The position numbers were made by a program, and so were the translations under genes. A stretch of DNA of 64,000 nucleotides from Actinomadura sp. NBRC 104412 (lineage in GTDB: Bacteria; Actinomycetota; Actinomycetes; Streptosporangiales; Streptosporangiaceae), in contig NZ_BSTM01000023.1 in assembly GCF_030269515.1 (NCBI RefSeq), forward strand, positions 1-64,000, given 5' to 3'. Shown one piece after another: positions 33,283 through 41,923 of the stretch (its first letter is position 1; the number at the start of each line of letters is the position of its first letter). The notes under the pieces are model-generated. The model searched no databases and was not told the DNA's origin. It was given only the letters and a program-made list of their open reading frames with translations.

Positions 33283-34706
33283 AGGGGGAGGCCCGTGAGG
33301 ACCATGATCTTCTCTTCGGTGTAGTCGGTCATCGCGTAGAGCAGGCCCTCGCGGCCGACGCCGGACTCCTTGACACCGCCGTAGGGCATCTGGTCGGCGC
33401 GGTAGGACGGCACGTCGCCGATCACCACGCCGCCGACCTCCAGCTCGCGGTGGGCGCGGAAGGCCAGGTCGAGGTCGCGGGTGAACACTCCGGCCTGAAG
33501 CCCGAACGAGGACGCGTTGACCTTGTCGAACGCCTCGTCCACCCCGTCCACCGGCTCGACCAGCATGACCGGGCCGAAGACCTCCTGATTCCGCACCTTG
33601 GCGTCCGCGGGCACGTCGGCCAGCACGGTGGGGGCGTAGGCGGCGCCGTCGCGGGTGCCGCCGGTCAGCACCTTGGCGCCCGCCTCGACGGCCTCGTTCA
33701 CCCAGGACTCGACGCGCTCGGCGGCGTCCTGGCTGACCAGCGGGCCGACCTGGGTCTTGTCGTCCCAGGGGTCGCCGGTGACCAGGCCGTTGACCGCCTC
33801 GACCAGCTTGGGCAGGAACGTCTCGTACACGGAGCGGTCGACGTACACGCGCTGCACGGCGATGCAGCTCTGCCCCGCCTGGTAGTTGGAGAACAGCCCG
33901 ATCCTGGACGCCGCCCAGTCCAGGTCGGCGTCCGGCAGGACGACCGCCGCGCCGTTGCCGCCCAGCTCCAGCGTGACGTGCTTGCGCGGCACCTGGTCGC
34001 GGATGGACCAGCCGACCGGGACCGACCCGGTGAACGAGACGATCGGGAGCCGCGGGTCCTCGACCAGCCCGCCGGCCCGGTCGTTGGGGACGGTCAGGAC
34101 GGAGAACATGCCCTCGGGCAGGTCGGTCTCGGCCAGCAGCTCGCCGAGCAGCAGCGCCGACAGCGGGGTGGCGGGCGCGGGCTTGAGCACGATCGGCGTG
34201 CCCACCGCGATCGCCGGGGCGATCTTGTGGGCGGCCAGGTTGAGCGGGAAGTTGAACGGCGAGATGCCCAGCACGGGGCCGCGGGGCACGCGGGCGATGT
34301 AGGCCATCCGGCCGACCGCGCCGGGGTCGGTGTCGAGCCGCTGGGTCGTGCCGCTCCAGCGGCGGGCCTCCTCGGCGGCGAACCGGAAGGTGGCGACGGC
34401 GCGGGTCACCTCGCCGCGCGCCCACAGCAGCGGCTTGCCGTTCTCGCCGGTGATCAGCCGGGCGATCTCCTCGGAGCGCTCGGCCAGCCGCCTGGACACG
34501 TGCGTCAGCGCGTCCGCGCGCACGTGCAGCGGCAGCGCGGCGGCTTCGCGGCGCACCGCGTGGGCGGCGGCGACCGCCTCTTCGACCTGTTCCGGGGTCG
34601 GTACGGCGGCGGTCCCGACGACACGGCCGTCGTACGGGTGGGTAACGGTCAGTTCCTCGTCACCGGTCGCGGGCCGACCGGCCAGCCAGAAGGGGGTCGC
34701 GTTCAT
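33279..34706 (-). CDS. NAD(P)-dependent aldehyde dehydrogenase
   Basis: 475 residues. Oxidises an aldehyde to an acid with NAD(P)+. Catalytic Cys281 in AGQSCIAVQR, Glu247 in ELGGNGA, cofactor-binding FTGSVPVG at about 225, and the PFNFPLNL stretch at 150. In this locus the likely substrate is gamma-aminobutyraldehyde, gamma-glutamyl-aminobutyraldehyde or succinate semialdehyde; sequence alone does not decide. ATG start, 4 bp after the PucR gene stop on the same strand; forms an operon with the PuuD-like gene. Confidence 0.92.
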   Translation of the reverse strand: MNATPFWLAGRPATGDEELTVTHPYDGRVVGTAAVPTPEQVEEAVAAAHAVRREAAALPLHVRADALTHVSRRLAERSEEIARLITGENGKPLLWARGEVTRAVATFRFAAEEARRWSGTTQRLDTDPGAVGRMAYIARVPRGPVLGISPFNFPLNLAAHKIAPAIAVGTPIVLKPAPATPLSALLLGELLAETDLPEGMFSVLTVPNDRAGGLVEDPRLPIVSFTGSVPVGWSIRDQVPRKHVTLELGGNGAAVVLPDADLDWAASRIGLFSNYQAGQSCIAVQRVYVDRSVYETFLPKLVEAVNGLVTGDPWDDKTQVGPLVSQDAAERVESWVNEAVEAGAKVLTGGTRDGAAYAPTVLADVPADAKVRNQEVFGPVMLVEPVDGVDEAFDKVNASSFGLQAGVFTRDLDLAFRAHRELEVGGVVIGDVPSYRADQMPYGGVKESGVGREGLLYAMTDYTEEKIMVLTGLPL

Positions 34707-34710
34707 ACCC

Positions 34711-36255
34711 TCACGCTATCTCCGGTGGAGCGTTCCGCGACCCTCCAGCATGTCCAATCGCGGTGTGCGGACTGTCCGTCACGGCGAGCGCGATCCACAG
34801 CTCGGCCCGGACCGCCGGATCGTCCAGGTCGCGGCCCAGCAGCCGGGCGGCCTTGCGCATCCGCGTCCGCAGCGTGTGCCGGTGCACGCCGAGAGCGCGC
34901 GCGGCCGCCTCGCCCTGCCCGTTGGCCGCCAGGTACGCGCGCAGCGAATCGATCAGCGACGGGTCCTCCGAGCGCAGCGGCGCGAGCATCGACTCGGCGA
35001 AGCCCTGCGCCAGGCCGGGGTCGAGCAGGCCCAGCAGGCCCTGCCCCGGCAGGTCGGCATGGCAGAGGACACCGTGCGGGCTGTCGCGCCCGGCCCGGAC
35101 GCGCCACGCCGCGACCAGCGCCCGTTCCGCCTGGACGAGGGCATGAGGGAGGCCCTGATCCGGTGAGCCGAGCTCGTCCACCGGGTCGCTGACGCCGACC
35201 GGGCCGCTCGCACGGGCCAGCCCGGTGACCTGCCCGGCCAGCCGGTCCGGGACGATCACCGCGCAGCGCCCGTCGTCCAGGAGCACCGCGAGACAGCGTT
35301 CGCCCGCCGGGTCCAGCTCCAGCGCGTCCAGCACCGCCTCGCCGCCCGCGCAGGCCAGCACCCGGACCGGCGGTTCGGGCAGCACGCCGTCGGCCGCCAC
35401 GTCCGGGGGCAGCCCGAGCAGCAGGCCGCCGAGCGCGGCGCGCAGCCGCCGCCGCGTCCCCGGGCTCTCGGTCTGGAGGGTGAGCAGCGAGACGGCCGCG
35501 CCCACGATCGCGTGCGCGGACGGCGGCAGCGGATCCTCGGTGCCGACCGCCAGGAAGCCGTGCGGCCTGCCGCCCAGCCCCACGACCTGGACGACGACAT
35601 GCCCCTCCTCGCCGGACAGCGCGACGCTGGCGGGCGCCTCACCCTGCCGCGGACGGGACGAGCGGGTCCGCCTGAGCCGTTCCAGCTCCCCGGCCAGGCC
35701 GGGGGCGCGGCGGCGGGCACGGGCCGGCTCGGCATGCCTGACCTCGCCGGACGCGTCCAGCAACAGCGCCCAGCCGCCCAGCTCCCGTGCCAGCCGGGCG
35801 ATCAGCGGGCCCGGCCCCTTGAGGGCGGCCCGGGTCAGCTCCCGCTGCGCCTGGGACGACCGGGTGACGTCCCCGTACCATTCGGCGGCCAGCAGCCGCG
35901 AGACCGCCATGCCGATCGCGATGAACGGGGTGGGGCGCGGCACCTCCAGCAGCGCCAGGCCCTGCTCGCGGGCCTGGTCCAGCAGCTCGCGCGGCACGTC
36001 CTCATGGATGACGCCGACGGCGAAGCCGAGCCCGGCCACGCCCCGGTCCACCAGCCGCGCCACGTACCGGGCCGCGCCCTCGGCCGTCACCCGCATCCCC
36101 GTGGTCAGCACCAGCTCGCCGCCCTCCAGGAACGGCGTGGGGTCCTCCAGCTCGCTGACCGCGACCCACCGCACCGTGACGCCGCGCCGCAGCTCGGTCA
36201 GCGGGCGCAGGCCGAGTTGGGGCAGCGCGGCCACCTGGCGCAGGGTGGGCGGCAC
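34711..36255 (-). CDS. PucR family transcriptional regulator
   Basis: 514 residues. The N-terminal PucR domain (about 1-125, starting PTLRQVAALPQLGLRPL) and the C-terminal PucR helix-turn-helix (about 455-500, with LRAYLANGQGEAAARALGVHRHTLRTRMRKA in the gene's own order) frame a variable middle. PucR-like proteins activate catabolic operons for purines, proline or GABA. Here it leads an operon with the aldehyde dehydrogenase and amidotransferase and is divergent from gabT, so it most likely controls all four genes. The inducer is unknown. Confidence 0.88.
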   Translation of the reverse strand: MPPTLRQVAALPQLGLRPLTELRRGVTVRWVAVSELEDPTPFLEGGELVLTTGMRVTAEGAARYVARLVDRGVAGLGFAVGVIHEDVPRELLDQAREQGLALLEVPRPTPFIAIGMAVSRLLAAEWYGDVTRSSQAQRELTRAALKGPGPLIARLARELGGWALLLDASGEVRHAEPARARRRAPGLAGELERLRRTRSSRPRQGEAPASVALSGEEGHVVVQVVGLGGRPHGFLAVGTEDPLPPSAHAIVGAAVSLLTLQTESPGTRRRLRAALGGLLLGLPPDVAADGVLPEPPVRVLACAGGEAVLDALELDPAGERCLAVLLDDGRCAVIVPDRLAGQVTGLARASGPVGVSDPVDELGSPDQGLPHALVQAERALVAAWRVRAGRDSPHGVLCHADLPGQGLLGLLDPGLAQGFAESMLAPLRSEDPSLIDSLRAYLAANGQGEAAARALGVHRHTLRTRMRKAARLLGRDLDDPAVRAELWIALAVTDSPHTAIGHAGGSRNAPPEIA

Positions 36256-36326
36256 CTCGCGACTCCTTCCACGATCGGCGTCCGGATCGCCGGACCGTCC
36301 AGGCCGGCGGGCCCGATTCGCCGGGA

Positions 36327-36344
36327 CGTACGGTTCAGCGTACG
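36327..36344. promoter_or_regulatory. Paired CGTACG palindromes between pucR-like gene and gabT
   Basis: Two self-complementary CGTACG hexamers 6 bp apart (CGTACGGTTCAGCGTACG) lie 25-42 bp before the gabT ATG. A TATGTT hexamer at 36357-36362 could be the -10. Candidate PucR-type operator; inference. Confidence 0.4.
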
Positions 36345-36368
36345 GCCGCGCCGTCCTATGTTCGCGCC

Positions 36369-37733
36369 ATGAGCAGCCAGATCTTCGACGGGCCCGCCGG
36401 CCTGGACCGCCTGCCCCAGGAACGCCGTGTCGTCACCGAGATCCCCGGTCCCCGCTCGCGCGCGCTCCAGGAGCGACGCGCCGCGGCCGTGGCCCCGGGG
36501 GTGAGCAGCGTGCTGCCGGTGTACGTGGTGGACGCGGGCGGCGGCGTGGTGGTCGACGCCGACGGCAACTCGCTGATCGACTTCGGCTCCGGGATCGCCG
36601 TCACCAACGTCGGCAACGCCAACCCGCGCGTCGCCGAACGGGTCGCCGCGCAGGCCGGGCGGTTCACCCACACCTGCTTCATGGTGGCCCCGTACGAGTC
36701 GTACGTCGCGGTCTGCGAGGCCCTCAACCGGCTCACCCCCGGCGACCACGAGAAGCGCACCTTCCTGGTGAACAGCGGCGCCGAGGCGGTGGAGAACGCC
36801 GTCAAGGTCGCCCGCTACGCCACCGGACGGCAGGCGGTGGTGGTGTTCGACCACGGCTACCACGGCCGGACGCTGCTCACGATGACGCTGACCGCCAAGA
36901 ACATGCCGTACAAGCACGGGTTCGGCCCGTACGCGCCCGAGGTGTACCGGATGCCGATGGCCTACCCGTTCCGGTGGCCCGGCGGCCCGGAGAACTGCGC
37001 ATCCGAAGCGGCGGAACAGGCCATCGACCAGATCACGAAGCAGATCGGCGCGGGCAACGTGGCGGCGGTGGTGATCGAGCCGATCCAGGGCGAGGGCGGC
37101 TTCGTCGTCCCGCCGGACGGGTTCCTGACCGCGATCGCCGGGTTCTGCCGGGACAACGGGATCCTGTTCGTGGCCGACGAGGTGCAGACCGGGTTCGCCC
37201 GCACCGGTGACCTGTTCGCGTGCGAGCACGAGGGCGTCGTCCCCGACATCATCACCACCGCCAAGGGCATCGCGGGCGGGATGCCGCTGGCGGCCGTGAC
37301 CGGGCGGGCCGACATCCTCGACACCGTCCACCCGGGCGGGCTCGGCGGCACCTACGGCGGCAACCCGGTCTCCTGCGAGGCGGCGCTGGCCGTCCTGGAC
37401 GAGATCGAGAACGGCAAGCTGGTGGAGCGGGCCCGGGGCATCGGCGAGATCATGCTGCCCCGCCTGCGCGCCCTCGCCGGACGCCACGACGCGATCGGCG
37501 ACGTGCGCGGGCGCGGCGCGATGACCGCGATCGAGCTGGTGCGTCCCGGCACGAAGGAACCGGACCCCGGGCTCACGTCCCGGGTCGCGCGCCGCTGCCA
37601 CGAGTCCGGGCTGCTCGTGCTGACGGCGGGCACCTACGGCAACGTGCTGCGGTTCCTGCCCCCGCTGGTGATCCCCGAGCACCTGCTGCTGGAAGGGCTG
37701 GACGTCCTGGACGAGGCGTTCGCCGCCCTCTGA
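36369..37733 (+). CDS. gabT: 4-aminobutyrate aminotransferase
   Basis: 454 residues. PLP enzyme moving the amino group of GABA to 2-oxoglutarate and giving succinate semialdehyde. Class III aminotransferase: FLVNSGAEAVENAVKVAR, YHGRTLLTMTLT, Asp270 in LFVADEVQTGFARTG and PLP-Lys299 in TTAKGIAGGMP. The long N-terminus (VTEIPGPRSRALQERRAAAVAPGV) is the GabT signature that separates it from other class III enzymes. ATG start only about 7 bp after a -10-like hexamer, so the transcript may be leaderless. Stops 5 bp from the convergent oxidoreductase. Confidence 0.95.
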   Translation: MSSQIFDGPAGLDRLPQERRVVTEIPGPRSRALQERRAAAVAPGVSSVLPVYVVDAGGGVVVDADGNSLIDFGSGIAVTNVGNANPRVAERVAAQAGRFTHTCFMVAPYESYVAVCEALNRLTPGDHEKRTFLVNSGAEAVENAVKVARYATGRQAVVVFDHGYHGRTLLTMTLTAKNMPYKHGFGPYAPEVYRMPMAYPFRWPGGPENCASEAAEQAIDQITKQIGAGNVAAVVIEPIQGEGGFVVPPDGFLTAIAGFCRDNGILFVADEVQTGFARTGDLFACEHEGVVPDIITTAKGIAGGMPLAAVTGRADILDTVHPGGLGGTYGGNPVSCEAALAVLDEIENGKLVERARGIGEIMLPRLRALAGRHDAIGDVRGRGAMTAIELVRPGTKEPDPGLTSRVARRCHESGLLVLTAGTYGNVLRFLPPLVIPEHLLLEGLDVLDEAFAAL

Positions 37734-37738
37734 GGGCT

Positions 37739-38734
37739 TTACGGCGCCGTCTCGGGCTTGAGGCCGTAGAGGTCGGCGAGGATCTCGTAGGAGCGCAGCC
37801 GGTCCTCGTGCTCGTACACCGAGGTCACGACCATCACCTCGTCGGCCTTGGTGCGTTCCAGCAGCGCGTCGAGCTGCCCGCGGACGGTCTCGGGCCCGCC
37901 CATCACCTGCCCCGACAGCCGGGCCTGGATGATCTCCCGGTCGAACGGCGTGTACGGGTAGGCGGCGGTCTCCTCGGGGCTGGGCAGCGGCCCCGGGCGT
38001 CCCTGCCGCAGCCGCAGGAACGACAGCGCCTGCGGCGCGGCGAGCTCGCGGGCCCGCTCGTCGTCCTCGGCCGCCGTCACCGACACCGCGATCATCGCGT
38101 ACGGGTGGTCGAGATCGGCGGACGGCCGGAACGACTCGCGGTACAGGTGCAGCGCCGGAAGCGTGTTCTCGGAGCTGAAGTGGTGGGCGAACGCGAACGG
38201 CAGGCCCAGCAGTCCCGACAGCCGCGCGCTGTACCCGCTGGAGCCCAGCAGCCACACGGGCGGCTCGTTGCCGGCGGCCGGGGTCACCGTGCTGTCCTTG
38301 CCGAAGTAGCCGCGCAGCTCGTGCACCTGCTCGGGGAAGTCGTCCACCGACAGCGCCTCGGGCGAGCGGCGCAGGGCCAGGGCGGTGCGCTGGTCGGTGC
38401 CGGGGGCGCGGCCCAGGCCGAGGTCGATGCGGCCCGAGTAGAGGGCCTCCAGCGTCCCGAACTGCTCGGCCACCACCATCGGCGCGTGGTTGGGCAGCAT
38501 GATCCCGCCCGAGCCGACCCGCAGCCGGGACGTCGCCGCCGCGACCTGGCCGATCAGCACGGCGGTGGCGGAGCTGGCGATGCCGGGCATCGCGTGGTGC
38601 TCGGCCAGCCAGTAGCGGTGGAATCCGAGGGACTCGGTGTGGCGGGCCAGGTCGAGGGTGTTGCGCAGAGCCTGCGCCGAGGAACCACCGCTGACCACGG
38701 GGGACAGGTCGAGCACGGAGAACGGGACGGTCAT
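37739..38734 (-). CDS. LLM-class flavin-dependent oxidoreductase
   Basis: 331 residues. Luciferase-like monooxygenase fold of the single-subunit type (YhbW/MsnO8 subgroup): FSVLDLSPVV at the start, RYWLAEHHAMPGIASSATAVL (His pair near flavin), GSGGIMLPNHAPMVVAEQFGTLE and LGLGRAPG. Probably uses FMNH2 from a separate reductase. Substrate unknown. ATG start. Upstream lies a tandem 13-bp repeat (38783-38813). Confidence 0.9.
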   Translation of the reverse strand: MTVPFSVLDLSPVVSGGSSAQALRNTLDLARHTESLGFHRYWLAEHHAMPGIASSATAVLIGQVAAATSRLRVGSGGIMLPNHAPMVVAEQFGTLEALYSGRIDLGLGRAPGTDQRTALALRRSPEALSVDDFPEQVHELRGYFGKDSTVTPAAGNEPPVWLLGSSGYSARLSGLLGLPFAFAHHFSSENTLPALHLYRESFRPSADLDHPYAMIAVSVTAAEDDERARELAAPQALSFLRLRQGRPGPLPSPEETAAYPYTPFDREIIQARLSGQVMGGPETVRGQLDALLERTKADEVMVVTSVYEHEDRLRSYEILADLYGLKPETAP

Positions 38735-38782
38735 GATCCGTCCAACTCCGCGGCGTCCCGTCCTCTTCCCGCTCTACGACAC

Positions 38783-38813
38783 GTTCTACGGCGGGACCAT
38801 GTTCTACGGCGGG
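38783..38813. repeat. Tandem 13-bp direct repeat upstream of the LLM gene
   Basis: GTTCTACGGCGGG occurs at 38783-38795 and again at 38801-38813 (18-bp period), 49-79 bp upstream of the oxidoreductase start. It may be an operator pair. On the plus strand it lies in a 66-codon frame and encodes FYGG twice. Confidence 0.4.
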
Positions 38814-38815
38814 GA

Positions 38816-39154
38816 CTACAGCAAGCTGAGGGCCAGCGTCACGCCCGTCACGACCGCGGCGCAGACCAGCGGCATCCAGGTGACGGACGCCCACGACCAC
38901 ACGACCAGCCTGCGCGCGCGCTCGGGATCCTGAGGCCAGATCTCCTCGGCCTTGGTGTAGAGGACCGCGCCGACGAACAGCAGCGGGAAGAACGCCACCA
39001 TCGTCCAGAGCCCGGCGAGAAAGGCCAGGAAGCGGCCGCCGCTGTTGTACGTGCCGTCCGGGCCGATGCCGGCGGCCAGGCGCGGGCCGGGAGCGGTGTA
39101 GGGGGTGGAGTGGGGACCGGGGATGGGGGTGGGAGCCGAGGCGGCGTCGGTCAT
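38816..39154 (-). CDS. Small integral membrane protein
   Basis: 112 residues. Pro-rich N-terminus (APTPIPGPHSTPYTAPG), then a helix (FLAFLAGLWTMVAFFPLLFVGAVLY) and a second C-terminal helix (SVTWMPLVCAAVVTGVTLALSLL), with a conserved-looking PERARRLVVWSW between. Unknown function. The start is ATG 39154, GGTGA 5 nt upstream; a GTG three codons earlier is possible. A 10-bp perfect palindrome lies upstream. Confidence 0.7.
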   Translation of the reverse strand: MTDAASAPTPIPGPHSTPYTAPGPRLAAGIGPDGTYNSGGRFLAFLAGLWTMVAFFPLLFVGAVLYTKAEEIWPQDPERARRLVVWSWASVTWMPLVCAAVVTGVTLALSLL

Positions 39155-39186
39155 GACGGTCACCGATCCAGGAGACGGCGTGTGAA

Positions 39187-39196
39187 CGAACGTTCG
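39187..39196. promoter_or_regulatory. Palindrome CGAACGTTCG, TetR-like operator candidate
   Basis: A perfect 10-bp palindrome within TGAACGAACGTTCGCTCA, 33 bp upstream of the membrane protein start. AACGAACGTT-type sites are typical of TetR operators. No TetR gene is in the window, so the regulator would act in trans. Confidence 0.4.
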
Positions 39197-39360
39197 CTCA
39201 AGTGACCAGGATCATACGCCTGCGCGCCGCCGCCCTCCAGGGCGGACCGTCCGCCGCCCGTCCGCGGCCGTCTGGCGCCCGTCTAGAGGGGGCTCGCAAC
39301 GTCCCTCCCGGCACGCTTAGATAACCCTGCGACATCGGGAGCCGGTGGAGGGGGCGCGCG

Positions 39361-40161
39361 TTGGGGGAGAACGAGTCGACGGTCGGGAACCGGTATGCCG
39401 GGGTCCGGGACATCGTCCTCATCGCGGGGTTCCTCGTTCTGCTGGCCGCCGCGCTGGTGGTCGTGCTGGTCCAGGCGTGGCCGCCCGGCCCCCGCGTGTC
39501 GGCGGACGGCCGCTACGCCTTCACCCCGGACACCGTCACCGTCCGCCTCTTCGGCTGGTCGCCCCGCCTGTCGCGGGAGGCGTGCCTGTTCATCGTCGTC
39601 ATGGCGGCGGGCGCGCTCGGCGCGGTGGTGCACGCGCTCCGCTCGCTCTACTGGTACGTCGGCAACCGTACGCTCCGCCGGAGCTGGCTGATGATGTACG
39701 GCTTCCTGCCGCTCGTCGGCGCGCTGCTCGGCCTGATGGTCTACCTGGTGCTGCGCGGCGGCCTGACCTCGCCGACCGGCGGCTCCTCGGACGTCAACCC
39801 CTACGGCGTCACGGCCATCGCCGCGCTGGTGGGGCTGTTCTCCCGGGAGACCGCCGAGAAGCTGAGCGCCGTCTTCGCGACCCTTCTCGCCCACCCGCGG
39901 GCGGGCCGCGACCAGGCGCTTCCCCCGCAGGTCCATTCGGTGGAACCGGCGTCCGGCCGGGTCGGCAGCCTGGTCGTCATCCGCGGCATCGGCCTGGGCT
40001 CGGCCTCCACCGTCCGCTTCGGTCAGGCGGACGCGCCCGTCACGGACGTGAGCGACACCCGCCTTCAGACCACCGTCCCGCCGGGCGCGGTCACCGGCCG
40101 CCTCACCGTGACGACCCCCTCGGGCTCCGCGACGAGCGCCACGGAGTTCACCGTCGACTGA
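39361..40161 (+). CDS. Membrane protein with IPT/TIG domain
   Basis: 266 residues. Three hydrophobic segments (about 18-40, 76-94, 108-131), a Ser/Gly loop, a weaker fourth segment (about 144-160), then a C-terminal IPT/TIG beta-sandwich (about 185-266): PPQVHSVEPASGRVGSLVVI, GSASTVRFGQADAPVTDVSDT and VTGRLTVTTPSGSA. TIG domains usually bind ligands or other proteins. TTG start with GGAGGGGG upstream. Role unknown. Its stop is 32 bp from the convergent nitrilase-like gene. Confidence 0.78.
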   Translation: MGENESTVGNRYAGVRDIVLIAGFLVLLAAALVVVLVQAWPPGPRVSADGRYAFTPDTVTVRLFGWSPRLSREACLFIVVMAAGALGAVVHALRSLYWYVGNRTLRRSWLMMYGFLPLVGALLGLMVYLVLRGGLTSPTGGSSDVNPYGVTAIAALVGLFSRETAEKLSAVFATLLAHPRAGRDQALPPQVHSVEPASGRVGSLVVIRGIGLGSASTVRFGQADAPVTDVSDTRLQTTVPPGAVTGRLTVTTPSGSATSATEFTVD

Positions 40162-40193
40162 GGGGGGCGGGCCTGCGACCGGGGCGTGGGGCG

Positions 40194-41648
40194 TCAACCC
40201 GTCCAGTGGCTGTGCCACACGTCGTAGGGGGCTCCGGGCAGGAGGGTGGGAAGGGCCTCGGTGTCGTCCAGCACGGCCAACCGGTCACCGGTCTTGGCCT
40301 TGGCGAACTGGACGGTGCCCGAGTAGGAGGTGCGTTCCAGCCCTTCCGGACCCGCCACCAGGGCCGTGTAGCGCGGCCCCGGAAGCTCGTCGTCGGGGAT
40401 GACGGTGCCGACCACGAGACTGTTGGCGACGGTGACCCAGCTCCCCAGGGTGGCGATCTGGCGCTCGGCGCCCTGCTGCTCCCAGCGGTAGCGGAGGATC
40501 GGCTTGGAGAAGATCGGCACCAGCAGGTGCGACACGCCGCAGGCGAGCAGCTCGCGTTCCCAGCCGATGGAGCGGGTCAGGTCCTCGCAGATGAGGATGG
40601 CGAGGCGGCCCAGGGCCATGTCCAGGACGGAGACCCTGGTCCCGGGCTGGATGTGCTCCTCGGCGGTGCCGCTCGTCGGCGCTCCGGGCAGCCGCCACAG
40701 CCGCATCTGGTCCTGGTCGAGGGTGAAGCCGGAGAGCTTGTCCTGGACGAGCAGTTCCTCGCCGGTCCAGCGGTCGATGAGGACGGCGCGGTTGGGCGGG
40801 GGGTCACCAGGGCCGAGCGGGCCGCTGCCCAGCATGATGTAACGCAGCGGGTGCTGGTCGCGGTCGCGGCCGGCGGTGTCGTAGGCGACCTCCTTCCAGT
40901 GCTCCAGCAGGCCGTCCGACAGGGCGATCTCGGGCATCACCGCGATCCGCGCGCCCGCCTCGTCCAGCCGCCTGACGATCGTCCGGATCCGCTTGCGCAC
41001 CGCGTCGGAGTCGACGGGATGGAGCCGGTAGAGGGTCATGTCGTAGCGGCGCTCGAACCCGATCTCGACGTCGTCGAAGGTCTCCAGCACGGGCGCGCAG
41101 CCGACGGTGACCGGCTCGTCGCGGTTGAAGTGCGCGTCGTTGACGGCGGGCAGCACGCTGTGGTCGATCCGCTCCCATTCGGCGGGCGGGACCCGGTGCA
41201 CGCCGAAGAACTCGGCCTTCGTCCGCCGTCCGAGCGGGCGGCCGGGGAAGGCGCAGCGGGGCAGCAGCGCCCCGTCGCGCTCGTCGGAGTTGAGCCGCCC
41301 CTCGGTGAGGTACTGGATCAGCACGCCGCTGAGCGCGGGCGCGTCGTGGTACGGCGAGTAGGGGCTGGCGTAGGCGAGCGCGGCGTCCAGCCCCAGCAGG
41401 ATCGCGAACCGCCCGCGGTCGCCGTCCGCCTCGATGATCTCCTCGGTGAGGTCGGGGTCGAGCCGGCCGAGCGCCAGGACGGTCTCGCAGATCTCGTCGG
41501 CCCGGCGCCGTACCGCCGGGTCGCGGTGCCAGTCGGTCGCCTGCCAGCCCTGGAATCGATGGTCGGGAAGCGCGTCGTAGAGCCGGATGAAGAGATCAGC
41601 AGGATCGGCGGGGTGGGCCGGGGCAGGCGCCGCCCACTGATCCGTCAT
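40194..41648 (-). CDS. Nitrilase-superfamily (carbon-nitrogen hydrolase) protein with long N-terminal region
   Basis: 484 residues. The C-terminal 270 residues carry the Glu-Lys-Cys triad: Glu in IAVMPEIALSDG, Lys in VQDKLSGF, Cys in LAILICEDLT. These enzymes cut amide or nitrile C-N bonds. About 210 residues precede it, with helices and a RRRADEICETVLALG segment, much longer than a plain nitrilase (about 280). The start is ATG 41648 with GGGGGCG upstream; the GTG at 41681 has no ribosome site. Divergent from a winged-helix regulator gene. The substrate and the role of the N-terminal part are unknown. Confidence 0.78.
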   Translation of the reverse strand: MTDQWAAPAPAHPADPADLFIRLYDALPDHRFQGWQATDWHRDPAVRRRADEICETVLALGRLDPDLTEEIIEADGDRGRFAILLGLDAALAYASPYSPYHDAPALSGVLIQYLTEGRLNSDERDGALLPRCAFPGRPLGRRTKAEFFGVHRVPPAEWERIDHSVLPAVNDAHFNRDEPVTVGCAPVLETFDDVEIGFERRYDMTLYRLHPVDSDAVRKRIRTIVRRLDEAGARIAVMPEIALSDGLLEHWKEVAYDTAGRDRDQHPLRYIMLGSGPLGPGDPPPNRAVLIDRWTGEELLVQDKLSGFTLDQDQMRLWRLPGAPTSGTAEEHIQPGTRVSVLDMALGRLAILICEDLTRSIGWERELLACGVSHLLVPIFSKPILRYRWEQQGAERQIATLGSWVTVANSLVVGTVIPDDELPGPRYTALVAGPEGLERTSYSGTVQFAKAKTGDRLAVLDDTEALPTLLPGAPYDVWHSHWTG

Positions 41649-41923
41649 AAGCGCCCCCAGGGGGTTGACAAGGGTGGTCACGTGAGGTCGATCGATGCTA
41701 ACTCCGGCGAGCGGCTTCGATCAGTTGCATCCGATACAGAAAGTGGCGCCCGGGTTCGCGAGAGTGGATACCGGAACGGTCACGCCCTCCTCGCGCCGCG
41801 GGCAGGTCCCCCTCGACCGTGGTGCGGCTCATGGTGACATTCCGGAGATTCCTCACTTGACATTCACTTGGCGTCGACGCACCCTGGAAGGGTCCGTCCT
41901 CCCCGAGACCCGTGAGGTGACCC
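41649..41923. promoter_or_regulatory. Divergent promoter region
   Basis: A TTGACA hexamer at 41857-41862 is followed 17 bp later by a weak CACCCT, a possible promoter for the winged-helix gene. GAGGTGA before its GTG is the ribosome site. No operator symmetry stands out. Confidence 0.35.
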
